Origin: Paraburkholderia sp. BL10I2N1
GTDB taxonomy: Bacteria; Pseudomonadota; Gammaproteobacteria; Burkholderiales; Burkholderiaceae
DNA length: 64,000 nucleotides
Direction: 5' to 3'
Assembly: GCF_004361815.1 (NCBI RefSeq)
Contig: NZ_SNWA01000001.1
Location: 4,402,001 to 4,466,000 of the forward strand
The notes beneath the pieces were generated by a model. It did not search any database and was not told where the DNA came from. It saw only the letters and a list, made by a program, of their open reading frames with translations. How positions within the stretch are numbered: position 1 is the first letter of the stretch; every line of letters begins with the position of its first letter. A program made the position numbers and the translations under genes. This document shows, in pieces, positions 37,916-46,369 of this stretch.

Positions 37916-39146
37916 CTAGTGCTCCAGTGACTGCGTACGCGCCAGCTCGGGAAAGATCCGCATCCACAGCAACGCTATCGCGATCGTCGCAATACCGCCC
38001 ACCAGCACCGCTGGCTTCGCGCCCCACCACCCGGCCGTGAGCCCCGACTCGAACTCGCCAAGCTGATTCGACGTGCCGATAAAGACTGCGTTCACCGCAC
38101 TCACACGGCCGAGCATTTCATCGGGCGTGCGCAGTTGCACGAGCGAAAGTCGTACGACGACGCTGATGACGTCGGCGGCACCGAGCGTCGCCAGTGCCGC
38201 GAGCGACAGCAGAAAATGATGCGACAGCCCGAATACGATGGTCGCGGCGCCGAACGCGATCACACCGCCGAACATCGCCATGCCCGGGCGCCTGCGAAGC
38301 GGAAAGTGCGCAAGCCAGACCGTGCCCGCGAGCGCACCGACCGCCGGCACCGAGCGCAGCAACCCCAACCCGAGCGGGCCCATCTGCAACACATCGCGCG
38401 CGAAAATCGGCAGCAACGCCGTGGCGCCGCCGAACAGCACCGCGAACAGATCGAGCGACAGCGCACCGCGGATCACCGGCTGCCGCCGGATGAACGCGAT
38501 CCCCGAGAACACCGACTTGAGGGTGACAGGCGCGCGCGGCCGGTTTCGTCTGGAGCGGAATCGACCAGACGAGCGTCGACGCCGCAAGGAACGCCACCAC
38601 GCAGGCGATGTACACCGCACTCACTCCGACGCCATACAGCAGGCCGCCAAAAGCCGGCCCGAGAATCTGCGCCGCCTGATTCGCCGAGGTCGACCACGCG
38701 GTGGCGTGCGGGAGTTCAGCGCGCCCCACCACGCCCGGCAGCAGCGAAGCCACCGACGGCGACTCGAACGCCCGGGCCGCACCGACCAGCGCCGCCAGCG
38801 CATAGATCGCCGGCGCGGCGAGCCAGCCGCCGAGCGTGCCGAGCAGGAACGCGAGCGCGACCATCGCTTCGACGCCCTGACAGATCGCGGCAACACGCCT
38901 GCGGTCGTAGCGGTCGGCCACATGGCCGACGACGAGCGTCAGCGCGAACATCGGCAGGAACTGCGCGAGACCCACAAGTCCGAGGGCGAAGGCACTGTGG
39001 GTCAGCGCGTAGATATGCCAGCCGATCGCGACAGCCAGCATCTGGAACGACAACGACGAGAGCACGCGCGCGGACCAGAAACGCTGAAACGCGACGGAGC
39101 GTATCAATCGGCCCTGGGCGGGCAACGGAGAAGGTTGGCTTGTCAT
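37916..39146 (-). pseudogene. MFS transporter with a -2 frameshift in a GC repeat
   Basis: The N-terminal half starts MTSQPSPLPAQGRLIRSVAF and carries helices 1-6 with the MFS loop motif VADRYDRRRVAAI. After TLVWSIPLQTKPAARA the frame is lost. The second frame picks up as PVTLKSVFSGIAFIRRQPVI and runs through helices 7-12 to LARTQSLEH. Restoring one GC unit in the GCGCGCGC tract near 38548-38556 gives a single 410-residue protein. This is an enterobactin-exporter-like MFS family member, probably an efflux pump. Either it is a pseudogene, a slippage variant, or a sequencing error. Confidence 0.8.
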
Positions 39147-39274
39147 GCAGCTATCAGACCGGTTGTCGGCAGGTTGTTTTTGTGTCGAAACAGCTGACAC
39201 TTTGACTGAAGGCGGCGGCCACCTGTAGTCATGGGTGGCGATTGGCAAGAACGGGGGGACCGCGTGAAACGACG

Positions 39275-39297
39275 CGGCCCCGCACGAGGCGGGGCCG
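39275..39297. terminator. Intrinsic-type hairpin after small exported gene
   Basis: CGGCCCCGC and GCGGGGCCG form a 9-base stem around ACGAG, about 28 bases beyond the stop of the small minus-strand gene at 39325. No long T-run is visible. Confidence 0.55.
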
Positions 39298-39324
39298 GTT
39301 CAGCAGTTCGCCTGGCAGTTCGCC

Positions 39325-39468
39325 TTAGTGGCAGCGCTTTTCCATGTGATGATGGATGCGCACCTCATGGCATTCGCGATGATGGTGATGATAATCGTTG
39401 GCGAACGCCTGCGAGACGCTACCGAAACCGGCTACAACGACTGCAACTGCTAGCAAAACCTTCTTCAT
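39325..39468 (-). CDS. Tiny exported His/Cys-rich protein
   Basis: This 47-residue protein has a signal peptide (MKKVLLAVAVVVAGFGSVSQ, cleavage at AFA). The mature peptide is about 24 residues (NDYHHHHREC then HEVRIHHHMEKRCH). GAAGGATGT precedes the ATG. Seven or more histidines and two cysteines suggest metal binding or a disulfide-closed loop in the periplasm. I do not recognise a named family, and it is easily missed because of its size. Confidence 0.7.
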   Translation of the reverse strand: MKKVLLAVAVVVAGFGSVSQAFANDYHHHHRECHEVRIHHHMEKRCH

Positions 39469-39588
39469 TACACATCCTTCAAACGGGAACGGGGGATGCG
39501 CATGCTACCAAAAGGCACATTACGATTTGCTAACCGGAGGGGCTGGCCGCGCCATGGAACGCTGTGGCGCCAACTCGCCCCACGTGGT

Positions 39589-40128
39589 TCAGACAGCGGG
39601 AAAAGTGAGACTCGCGATCTCGCAGTCAGGCAACTGCCGCAGAACGGCAGGCGCCAGCAGCAGCTTGGCCGCACGCACGCCTGCGCCCATGGCGACCTGC
39701 GAGCGGTCCATCACCGCGGCGTCGACCAGAACGCGCCAGCCGGCGGGCAAGCCGAACGCCGTGATCCCGCCGAACTCCATGCCGCTGTGTTCGACCGCGA
39801 CTTCCCGCTTTGCAAACGACAGTCGCTGTGCGCCGAGACACGCCTTCACGGCGCCATTGATATCGAGGCGCAGCGATCCCAATGTCACGACGGCCGCGTA
39901 CTGCTCCGTGCCGTCTTTCCTGTAGCGAAGGACGATCGTGTTGGCGCAGTCCTCGAGGCCAAAGCCGTACCGCGCGCTGAATTCTGCTGTATCCGACGCG
40001 TCGTCGCTAACCGAAAACGCGACGACTTCCCGCGCCGGCAGGCGCGCCACGACCTCGGCAGGAAGATGATCGGAGAGTTGCTCTGCTGGAATCACATCCA
40101 GCTTCTGTACGAGTTCGTGTGAGTGCAT
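39589..40128 (-). CDS. YbaK/EbsC-type aminoacyl-tRNA deacylase
   Basis: The 179-residue protein from MHSHELVQKLDVIPAEQLSD contains a YbaK/ProRS editing-type fold. Key stretches are DCANTIVLRYRKDGTEQYAA, VTLGSLRLDINGAVKACLGA (the conserved Lys), EHSGMEFGGITAFGLP (the GGITPxG-like motif) and VLVDAAVMDRSQVAMGAG. Such enzymes hydrolyse mischarged tRNA; the amino acid cannot be told. It stands alone, facing away from the oxidase cluster. Confidence 0.8.
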   Translation of the reverse strand: MHSHELVQKLDVIPAEQLSDHLPAEVVARLPAREVVAFSVSDDASDTAEFSARYGFGLEDCANTIVLRYRKDGTEQYAAVVTLGSLRLDINGAVKACLGAQRLSFAKREVAVEHSGMEFGGITAFGLPAGWRVLVDAAVMDRSQVAMGAGVRAAKLLLAPAVLRQLPDCEIASLTFPAV

Positions 40129-40488
40129 AGATGACAACGTTGGGCTGGTCCGACTTCGCATTCTAGCGGCTGGGGTGATTCTGCGTCAGCGCTGGATACC
40201 AGACGTCCGCGATCTTCGCCGAAGGCTATGCGGCTGGTTGCATGCCGCGCCCGTCAGCCGCATGGCGCTGCCTCACGTAATGACAGGCTCTCGCACCGGG
40301 ATTTCTGTTGTCCAATCACCGCGACGGGACAGACAGAAGAGCGGCATGAGTGCAAGGCAAGGCAATGTAGGGTTGAGAGAGGTATGGTTAATCGGGGTGA
40401 AAGAATTGGAAAGCTAATAAAAACCTTCGATTCTTCGTTATCCTCTATTTTTCGGAATCGTCTTGTAGAAGGGCACCCCTGCACCTGC

Positions 40489-40520
40489 CGATACTATGAA
40501 CGTCGATACTATCGACGTTC
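40489..40520. repeat. Tandem 15-base repeat forming a perfect palindrome
   Basis: CGATACTATGAACGT is followed at once by CGATACTATCGACGT (two mismatches). The second copy lies in a perfect 11-base inverted repeat (GAACGTCGATA around one C, 40498-40520). It lies 52 bases before an orphan terminator and may be an operator or an RNA stem. Confidence 0.7.
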
Positions 40521-40571
40521 TTACCTCCGTAGACCGGCGCAGAGGCGTTTCCCCCTCAGTCGCCGTCGTTG

Positions 40572-40601
40572 GCCCCGCTCCGGCAGAGCGGGGCTTTTTT
40601 T
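40572..40601 (+). terminator. Orphan Rho-independent terminator
   Basis: GCCCCGCTC and GAGCGGGGC form a 9-base stem around CGGCA, followed by seven T. It is a textbook plus-strand terminator, but no plus-strand gene ends upstream within 3.8 kb. An untranslated RNA ending here is therefore likely. Confidence 0.85.
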
Positions 40602-41002
40602 GTCTGGAAACCTGATCCCGGACCACTGCGAAACGGAAGCACGACGGACCACCAATCACACGATGCAATTTCCGCCTCGACACCAACAGCTTTCAACAAC
40701 AACGGTGGCGCAACTGCAGGCCTCGTCAACAGTTACGACACGGTAGCAGGATGCGCTCCGCCCATGAATCACCGCCAGTATTCAAACACCGCTTAACTGC
40801 GGCGTAAATCCGATGGAGGTCATGGCGCGCTGTCAGGCTCCGGTTGTCAGCCATCATCAGACTGCAAGCTAATTCGGCGTACATAGCTCCACATTTGCCC
40901 GATCTGTCTGCTACTATCACTTCAAATTAACAGGTCTCTTCAAACTCGCGGGTGATCGCTGCGTTGCAGCGGGGTTGGACACCGGAGAAAGGACATCGTG
41001 TT

Positions 41003-41728
41003 ATGCCAGACGCCATGATCGCGTACTGCGGCCCCGCCGCAGTACCGGATGATTTCTGGGTTCGCTGGAATACCGATCCGCTGCTGATTGCAGTGCTCGC
41101 TGCCCTGGCGATTATGGTGGCTCGCGGTCGCTCGGCCGATGCACGAGCGGGCTGGGTCGCGATTGCACTGATGGTCGTCGTGTTTGTCTCACCCCTTTGC
41201 GCACTGTCGTCGGCACTGTTTTTGGCGCGGGTGACTCACCACATTCTTCTCGTCACCGTCGTGGCCCCTCTGCTGGTGCGGGCCTTTCCGCTACGACGCA
41301 TCGGCTCTCCTCCGCTCGTTGCGCTGGTTACCGCACATGCGCTCATCCTGTGGGTCTGGCACGCGCCGGGACCTTATGCTTTTGGCCTCGCCAGTGTGCC
41401 AGCCTACTGGCTGATGCAGATATCGCTCCTTGGGAGTGCCTGGTTCATGTGGCGGGCCATTCTTGCCCCTTCGGCGACAACCGGCGCGGCATTGATGGCA
41501 CTCGTTGCAACAATCGGACAGATGGGTTTGCTTGGCGCGTTGATCGTCTTCGCACCCGAGCCGCTGTATGCCGTGCATTTCTCGAACACCGCCCCCTGGG
41601 GGCTCACTCCGCTTGCTGACCAGCAACTTGCCGGACTCCTGATGTGGGTGCCGGCCATGCTGCCTTATCTCGGCGTGGGACTCTGGCTCGCCTGGTCCAG
41701 CCTCCGGCACAGCGAGCCCGCACTGTGA
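41003..41728 (+). CDS. ctaG: CtaG-type cytochrome c oxidase assembly protein
   Basis: This 241-residue polytopic membrane protein is of the CtaG_Cox11-unrelated caa3 CtaG family. It begins MPDAMIAYCGPAAVPDDFW and shows the family stretches FLARVTHHILLVTVVAPLLV, LILWVWHAPGPYAFGLA and PYLGVGLWLAWSS. It helps assemble copper or heme sites of heme-copper oxidases. The start was placed at ATG 41003 behind AAAGGA. The stop overlaps the following gene (GTGA). It opens the oxidase cluster. Confidence 0.85.
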   Translation: MPDAMIAYCGPAAVPDDFWVRWNTDPLLIAVLAALAIMVARGRSADARAGWVAIALMVVVFVSPLCALSSALFLARVTHHILLVTVVAPLLVRAFPLRRIGSPPLVALVTAHALILWVWHAPGPYAFGLASVPAYWLMQISLLGSAWFMWRAILAPSATTGAALMALVATIGQMGLLGALIVFAPEPLYAVHFSNTAPWGLTPLADQQLAGLLMWVPAMLPYLGVGLWLAWSSLRHSEPAL

Positions 41729-42237
41729 CGACCTTCCTCAAGTTCGTTCACCTCGCGGCGATCGCGCTCTGGTCGGGCGGCCTGATCGTGTTGCCGCTCC
41801 TGTTCTGGCAGCGCAGGACGCTGCCGGCCGGACCGGATCTCGACCGCCTGCACCGCATCACGCGGCTGGTCTACGTGGAGCTGACCTCGCCTGCCGCCTT
41901 CATCGCCATCGCGAGCGGCACGGCGCTGATCTTCCTGCAGACGACTTTCGTGGAATGGTTCTCCCTGAAGATGGTGCTGGTCGGCATCATGGCGATGCTG
42001 CACGTCGTCGCCGGCCTCGTGCTGCTGCAGCTGTTCCTGCCTGACGGCCACTTCGGCCGGCTCTCCTGGCTGGCGCTGACGATCGCCTATGTCGTGGTCA
42101 TCGTCGCGATCATCTGGGTCGTGCTAGCCAAACCGCATATCGATTCGAACCAGTTCGCCCCGCATCTGTTCGAGCCCGGCGGACTCGCCCGATGGCTGCA
42201 TCATTCCTTCGGCGAAACCAGAATGCCAACGCCATGA
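41725..42237 (+). CDS. CopD-like membrane protein
   Basis: The 170-residue four-helix protein begins at a GTG overlapping the ctaG stop (TTFLKFVHLAAIALWSGGLI). The conserved His in the first helix and the HRITRLVYVELTSPAAFIAI and MLHVVAGLVLLQLFL stretches fit the CopD/DUF2214-type family. Such proteins are linked to copper or heme handling. Coupling with ctaG points to oxidase assembly. Its last 37 bases overlap the end of the convergent DUF2231 gene. Confidence 0.78.
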   Translation: MTTFLKFVHLAAIALWSGGLIVLPLLFWQRRTLPAGPDLDRLHRITRLVYVELTSPAAFIAIASGTALIFLQTTFVEWFSLKMVLVGIMAMLHVVAGLVLLQLFLPDGHFGRLSWLALTIAYVVVIVAIIWVVLAKPHIDSNQFAPHLFEPGGLARWLHHSFGETRMPTP

Positions 42238-42713
42238 TCGAACACGAGCTTGCCTCCGTGCCAGCCGGCGAAGCCGGTCATCACCGACGCGATTGCCGAC
42301 AGTGCGAGGCCATGCGGCAGGATGCCCGCAGGGTCGGTCAGGCGCAGGCCCCAGTTGGCCGCCGCGATAGCGACGAGCGTCATCGCGGCCACCGCGTGGG
42401 ACCAGCTGGCCTCGCGCAGGCGGATGCCGCGCACGAGCAGCAGTTCGGCCGTGCCGGCGACGCTTGCGGCCACGCCGCTCCAGAACGCGAAGCCGGCGGC
42501 CCACAGGCCCGCCCTCACCCAGAAGGGATCGCCCGACCACCAGTAGATGACATCGACACCGAGCGTGGCGACCACGAACGCGATCGGAAAATGCACCATC
42601 ATCACGTGGATCGGATGCCCGACGAGGGCGACTGCCGAACCGGCATCGAGCCGCAACAGTTCCAGCAGGACCTGACTCTGGGGTTCCTTTCCGGTATCGC
42701 CTTTCTTCGCCAT
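42201..42713 (-). CDS. DUF2231-type membrane protein
   Basis: The 170-residue protein has four helices. The DUF2231 hallmark is VGHPIHVMMVHFPIAFVVAT with paired histidines, followed by FWSGVAASVAGTAELLLVRG, HAVAAMTLVAIAAANWGLRL and HGLALSAIASVMTGFAGWHG. The conserved His residues suggest heme or metal binding, but function is unproven. It is the only minus-strand gene inside the oxidase cluster, converging on the CopD-like gene with a 37-base coding overlap and diverging from subunit II. Confidence 0.85.
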   Translation of the reverse strand: MAKKGDTGKEPQSQVLLELLRLDAGSAVALVGHPIHVMMVHFPIAFVVATLGVDVIYWWSGDPFWVRAGLWAAGFAFWSGVAASVAGTAELLLVRGIRLREASWSHAVAAMTLVAIAAANWGLRLTDPAGILPHGLALSAIASVMTGFAGWHGGKLVFDHGVGILVSPKE

Positions 42714-42770
42714 GGTTCTGGTCCCTCACACCGGATACGGCATCCGTTGAACCATCATAGCTGCTGGCAC

Positions 42771-43451
42771 GTGACGGTCCAAGCCGGATTGACTGCAGCG
42801 CTCTGCGGCTGCAGCGGCCCGCTGTCGACACTCGCCCCGTCCGGGCCGGCCGCGTCGTCGATTGCGGCGCTCTGGTGGGTCATGCTGGTCGGCTCGGCCG
42901 TGCTCTTCACGCTGGTGCTCGTCCTCTTCCTGCTGGTGTTCCGGCGTCCGGGCTGGGGCTCGGGCATCTCGCCCGCGCGCTGGATTGTGCTGGGCGGCCT
43001 CGTTCTGCCGGCCGTCATCCTGCTGCCGTTGATCTCCTATGCCTTGCTGGCCGGCGAGCGGCTCCTGCCGCTGCCGGGCAAGACGCCGCCCCGCATCGAG
43101 GTCGTGGCCCGCCAATGGGTCTGGACCTTTCGCTATCCCGACCAGGGGGGCGTCGCGACGCAGAACGTCTTGCACCTGCCTGCGGGCACGCCCGTGGACA
43201 TCGTCGTCACCAGCGAAGACGTCATTCATTCGTTCTGGATACCGCGCTTTGCCGGCAAGATCGACGCGGTGCCCGGGCATGAGACCCGGCTGCGGATCGA
43301 GGCGGATCAGCCGGGCCAGTACGAAGGGCTATGCAACCAGTTTTGCGGTCTCGGGCACGCGGGGATGCATTTCACCGTTGTCGTCGATCGTCCTGAGGAC
43401 TACTCTGCCGCGCTCTCCGAGGCGGCCGCCACTGCCGGGGTAAAAAAATGA
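42771..43451 (+). CDS. Cytochrome c oxidase subunit II
   Basis: The 226-residue protein has a lipoprotein-like start (TAALCGCSG), two membrane hairpin helices (VMLVGSAVLFTLVLVLFLLV and WIVLGGLVLPAVILLPLISY) and the copper A domain. That domain shows VARQWVWTFRYPDQGG, SEDVIHSFWIPRF and CNQFCGLGHAGM, the Cys-x3-Cys-x3-His-x2-Met copper A set plus upstream His. The GTG at 42771 was chosen; a TTG eight codons earlier is possible. No cytochrome c domain follows, so it takes electrons from a separate donor. It overlaps subunit I by four bases. Confidence 0.92.
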   Translation: MTVQAGLTAALCGCSGPLSTLAPSGPAASSIAALWWVMLVGSAVLFTLVLVLFLLVFRRPGWGSGISPARWIVLGGLVLPAVILLPLISYALLAGERLLPLPGKTPPRIEVVARQWVWTFRYPDQGGVATQNVLHLPAGTPVDIVVTSEDVIHSFWIPRFAGKIDAVPGHETRLRIEADQPGQYEGLCNQFCGLGHAGMHFTVVVDRPEDYSAALSEAAATAGVKK

Positions 43452-45985
43452 GCGTGCCCATCGAGCCGCCGTCAGAAGGCGTCAAGGCCCTGCGGCTGCA
43501 CCGCCAGCTTGCCGCGATCTGGGACACCGGGCCTGGACTGCATCGTCTTGCCGCGGTCAACCATTCGGTGATCGGCATGCGCATGATGATCACCTCGTTC
43601 GTGTTCTTCGCGATCGCCGGCGTGCTCGGCATGCTGACCCGCGTTCAGCTCGCGACACCTCACGCCGCCTTCATGGACGCCGAGACCTACAACCAGGTCT
43701 TCACGATGCACGGGTCGATGATGCTGTTCCTGTTCGCCATCCCGATGGTGGAAAGCTTCGCGGTCTACCTGACGCCGAAGCTACTCGGCTCGCGCGACTT
43801 CGCCTTTCCCCGGCTGACGGCCTATGGTTACTGGTGCTACCTCCTCGGCGGCACGATTCTGACCGTGTCGTTGCTCGCGAGGGTCGCGCCCAACGGCGGC
43901 TGGTTCATGTACACGCCGCTCAGTTCCAACGTCTACACGCCGGGGATCAACGCCGACGTCTGGCTGCTCGGCGTGACCTTCGTCGAGATCTCGGCGCTGT
44001 CGCTCGCGATGGAAATCGTCGTCTCGATCCTGAAGATGCGTGCGCCCGGCATGTCACTCGACCGCATGCCGATCTGGGGCTGGTACATCCTCGTGACGGC
44101 GATGATGATGATCGTGGCCTTTCCGCCGCTGATCCTCGGCTCGATCCTGCTCGAGATCGAGCGCGCCTTCGACCTGCCTTTCTTCGACCCGAGACGCGGC
44201 GGCGATCCGCTCCTCTGGCAGCATCTGTTCTGGCTGTTCGGCCACCCGGACGTCTACATCATCTTCCTGCCGATGGCGGGCGTGCTGTCGACGATCATCC
44301 CGGTCTTCGCCAACCGGCCGCTCGTCGGCTACCGGGCTATCGTCGTCGCGATCATTGCGCTTGCGTTCCTGAGCTTCGGCATCTGGGTGCATCACATGTT
44401 CACGGTGGGCATCCCGCATCTCGCGCTGGCGTTCTTCTCCGCGGGCTCGGCGATCGTCGCGGTGCCCACGGCGGTGCAGTTCTTCGCGTGGCTCGCGACG
44501 CTCTCGCACGGCAGGCCGCGCTGGGACGTGCCGATGCTGTACGTGTTCGGCTTCTTCTTCGTCTTCACGGCCGGCGGCCTGACTGGCGTCATGCTCGCCA
44601 TGGTGCCGTTCGACTGGCAGGCGCACGATACCTATTTCGTCGTCGCCCATCTGCACTATGTGGTGGCCGGCGCGCTCGCCTTCCCGATGCTCGCGGCGTT
44701 CTACTACTGGCTGCCGTTGCTGACCGGGCGCACCGCCGTGCACCGGCTGTCGGTGTCGGCCTTCTGGCTGGTCTTCATCGGCTTCAACCTGACTTTCTTC
44801 CTGATGCACCTGACGGGCCTCCTCGGCATGCCGCGGCGGGTCTTCACCTATCGCGGCGACGAAGGCTGGAACTGGCTCAACCTGCTGTCTTCGGTGGGCG
44901 GCTTCGTCATGACGATCGGCTTCGCGCTGGTGGCGATCGACGTCATCGTGCAACTGCGCTACGGGCGACGCGTGCGGCGCAATCCATGGGGCTCGGAAAC
45001 GCTGGAGTGGGCCATGCCAAACCCGCCGGCACCGTATGCCTTCGCGTCGATCCCGCATGTCGGGAACGACAACGGGCGCGTCGCACCTGGAGAGCTGGCG
45101 GTGTCCCTGGCGCGAGGCGAAGGCTATCTGGGATTCACGCGCAACGGCTGGCAGGAAACGATCGGCGTGCACATGACCTCCGGCGAGCCGGATCAACTGA
45201 TCGTGCTGCCGCGCGCGACCTATCTGCCGCTCTTCACCGCGCTCGTCACGGCGATGGCGGTGCTGGCGATGCTGTTCAAGTTCTATCTGGTCTCCCTTGC
45301 CTTCGCGCTGGTGACGATCGGGCTGTTCATCTTCGCCGGGCAGAGCGCCGGTCTCGCACGCGACTACGGCCCGCTGCCCGTCGGCCACGGCGTTAGTGTG
45401 CCGCCTCATACCGAGGTAACGGACTCGCCACCGAGGCTCGCGCTGATCTGCACGCTGGTCGCCAATGGCACACTTTTCACATCGCTGATATTCGGGACGT
45501 TCTATCTCTGGATCGCGGCGCCGAACTGGCCGGCGGCGATGTCGCCAACGCCGAACCGCCTGCTCGTGCTCGTCGCTGTCGTCGCGCTCGCCATTGCGGC
45601 GGCCGCGGCGCGCGGATCGCTGCGCGCCGCCGCTGGCGGCAAGGCCCCGCACGGCTGGATCGGACTCGCCGTACTGGCGCTTCTCGCGGCCATCGCAGCG
45701 GACGTCGGACTGATCGCCGGCGTCACCCCGCATCCGCGCGAGCATGCGCTCGGTGCGACCGCCGCCGCGCTGCTCGGCTATGTCGCGCTGCACGCGGGCA
45801 TCGGCCTGCTGTTCCTCATCAGCAACCTTCTGCGCCTTGGCGCCGGCTTCATTTCACCCCGCCGGCTGACGGACCTGCGCCTCACTCGCCTATGGCTCGA
45901 CTATACGGTGGCGACAGGGATCATCGCGCTAGCCCTCGTGCTCGCGCTGCCCGCGCTCGTGGCAATGCTGGGAGCACGGCCATGA
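43448..45985 (+). CDS. Fused cytochrome c oxidase subunits I and III
   Basis: The 845-residue protein contains a full subunit I (about 1-600): TMHGSMMLFLFAIPM with a heme ligand, FWLFGHPDVYI (copper B His and cross-linked Tyr region), IWVHHMFTVGIP (copper B histidines) and YFVVAHLHYVV (heme ligands). A subunit III-like part follows (about 640-845) with LICTLVANGTLFTSLIFGTF. It is the proton-pumping catalytic core. The fusion is known in some caa3-type and alternative oxidases. It overlaps subunit II and the next gene by ATGA. Confidence 0.95.
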   Translation: MSVPIEPPSEGVKALRLHRQLAAIWDTGPGLHRLAAVNHSVIGMRMMITSFVFFAIAGVLGMLTRVQLATPHAAFMDAETYNQVFTMHGSMMLFLFAIPMVESFAVYLTPKLLGSRDFAFPRLTAYGYWCYLLGGTILTVSLLARVAPNGGWFMYTPLSSNVYTPGINADVWLLGVTFVEISALSLAMEIVVSILKMRAPGMSLDRMPIWGWYILVTAMMMIVAFPPLILGSILLEIERAFDLPFFDPRRGGDPLLWQHLFWLFGHPDVYIIFLPMAGVLSTIIPVFANRPLVGYRAIVVAIIALAFLSFGIWVHHMFTVGIPHLALAFFSAGSAIVAVPTAVQFFAWLATLSHGRPRWDVPMLYVFGFFFVFTAGGLTGVMLAMVPFDWQAHDTYFVVAHLHYVVAGALAFPMLAAFYYWLPLLTGRTAVHRLSVSAFWLVFIGFNLTFFLMHLTGLLGMPRRVFTYRGDEGWNWLNLLSSVGGFVMTIGFALVAIDVIVQLRYGRRVRRNPWGSETLEWAMPNPPAPYAFASIPHVGNDNGRVAPGELAVSLARGEGYLGFTRNGWQETIGVHMTSGEPDQLIVLPRATYLPLFTALVTAMAVLAMLFKFYLVSLAFALVTIGLFIFAGQSAGLARDYGPLPVGHGVSVPPHTEVTDSPPRLALICTLVANGTLFTSLIFGTFYLWIAAPNWPAAMSPTPNRLLVLVAVVALAIAAAAARGSLRAAAGGKAPHGWIGLAVLALLAAIAADVGLIAGVTPHPREHALGATAAALLGYVALHAGIGLLFLISNLLRLGAGFISPRRLTDLRLTRLWLDYTVATGIIALALVLALPALVAMLGARP

Positions 45986-46320
45986 ACGGGCGTCCAGTTC
46001 CACCACGGCGGCTCTGGTGGCTCTCGGCAGGCTTCGCCGTCTGGTGCAGCGCCCTGATCGTGCTGTACGCGCTGCACGCGATCGGCTGTGCGTTCGGCTG
46101 GTCGGCCGGGCCGCTGCGCCTTACCCTTACGGTCGTGCTGGTGGTGCATCTGGTCGTGATCGGCTGGATGTGGCGCAATCTGGCGGCGCCCGGCTCGAAC
46201 CCCGACTCCGGGCAGACCGGCACGTTCCTGCGCACCGTGGTCATCTGGACCGTGATCGCGGCACTGGCTTCCACCATCATCACATTCGCGCCGTCGCTTC
46301 TGCTCAGCACGTGTATCTGA
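45982..46320 (+). CDS. Small membrane protein of the oxidase operon
   Basis: The 112-residue protein has three hydrophobic segments: WWLSAGFAVWCSALIVLYAL, LTLTVVLVVHLVVIGWMW and TVVIWTVIAALASTIITFAP. The start ATG overlaps the subunit I/III stop. It occupies the place of small accessory subunits (CoxF/subunit IV-like) in related clusters, but no diagnostic motif is visible. Cys27-containing HAIGCAFGW is notable but not conserved to my knowledge. Confidence 0.75.
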   Translation: MNGRPVPPRRLWWLSAGFAVWCSALIVLYALHAIGCAFGWSAGPLRLTLTVVLVVHLVVIGWMWRNLAAPGSNPDSGQTGTFLRTVVIWTVIAALASTIITFAPSLLLSTCI

Positions 46321-46369
46321 TCAGCGAGTGTCCGGCACCCCCGTTGCCGCGCGGAGGAAGGTGATCTCA

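Larger units (their letters stand above)
40129..41002. other. 870-base intergenic region upstream of the oxidase cluster
   Basis: No protein gene is supported on either strand. The region holds a tandem palindromic repeat (40489-40520) and an orphan plus-strand terminator (40572-40601) that follows no gene. The part after 40601 is the likely promoter region for ctaG. Confidence 0.5.

Noticed and set aside
44054..45793. A 579-codon minus-strand frame
   Set aside because: It is antisense to the fused oxidase subunit gene; highly charged random composition.
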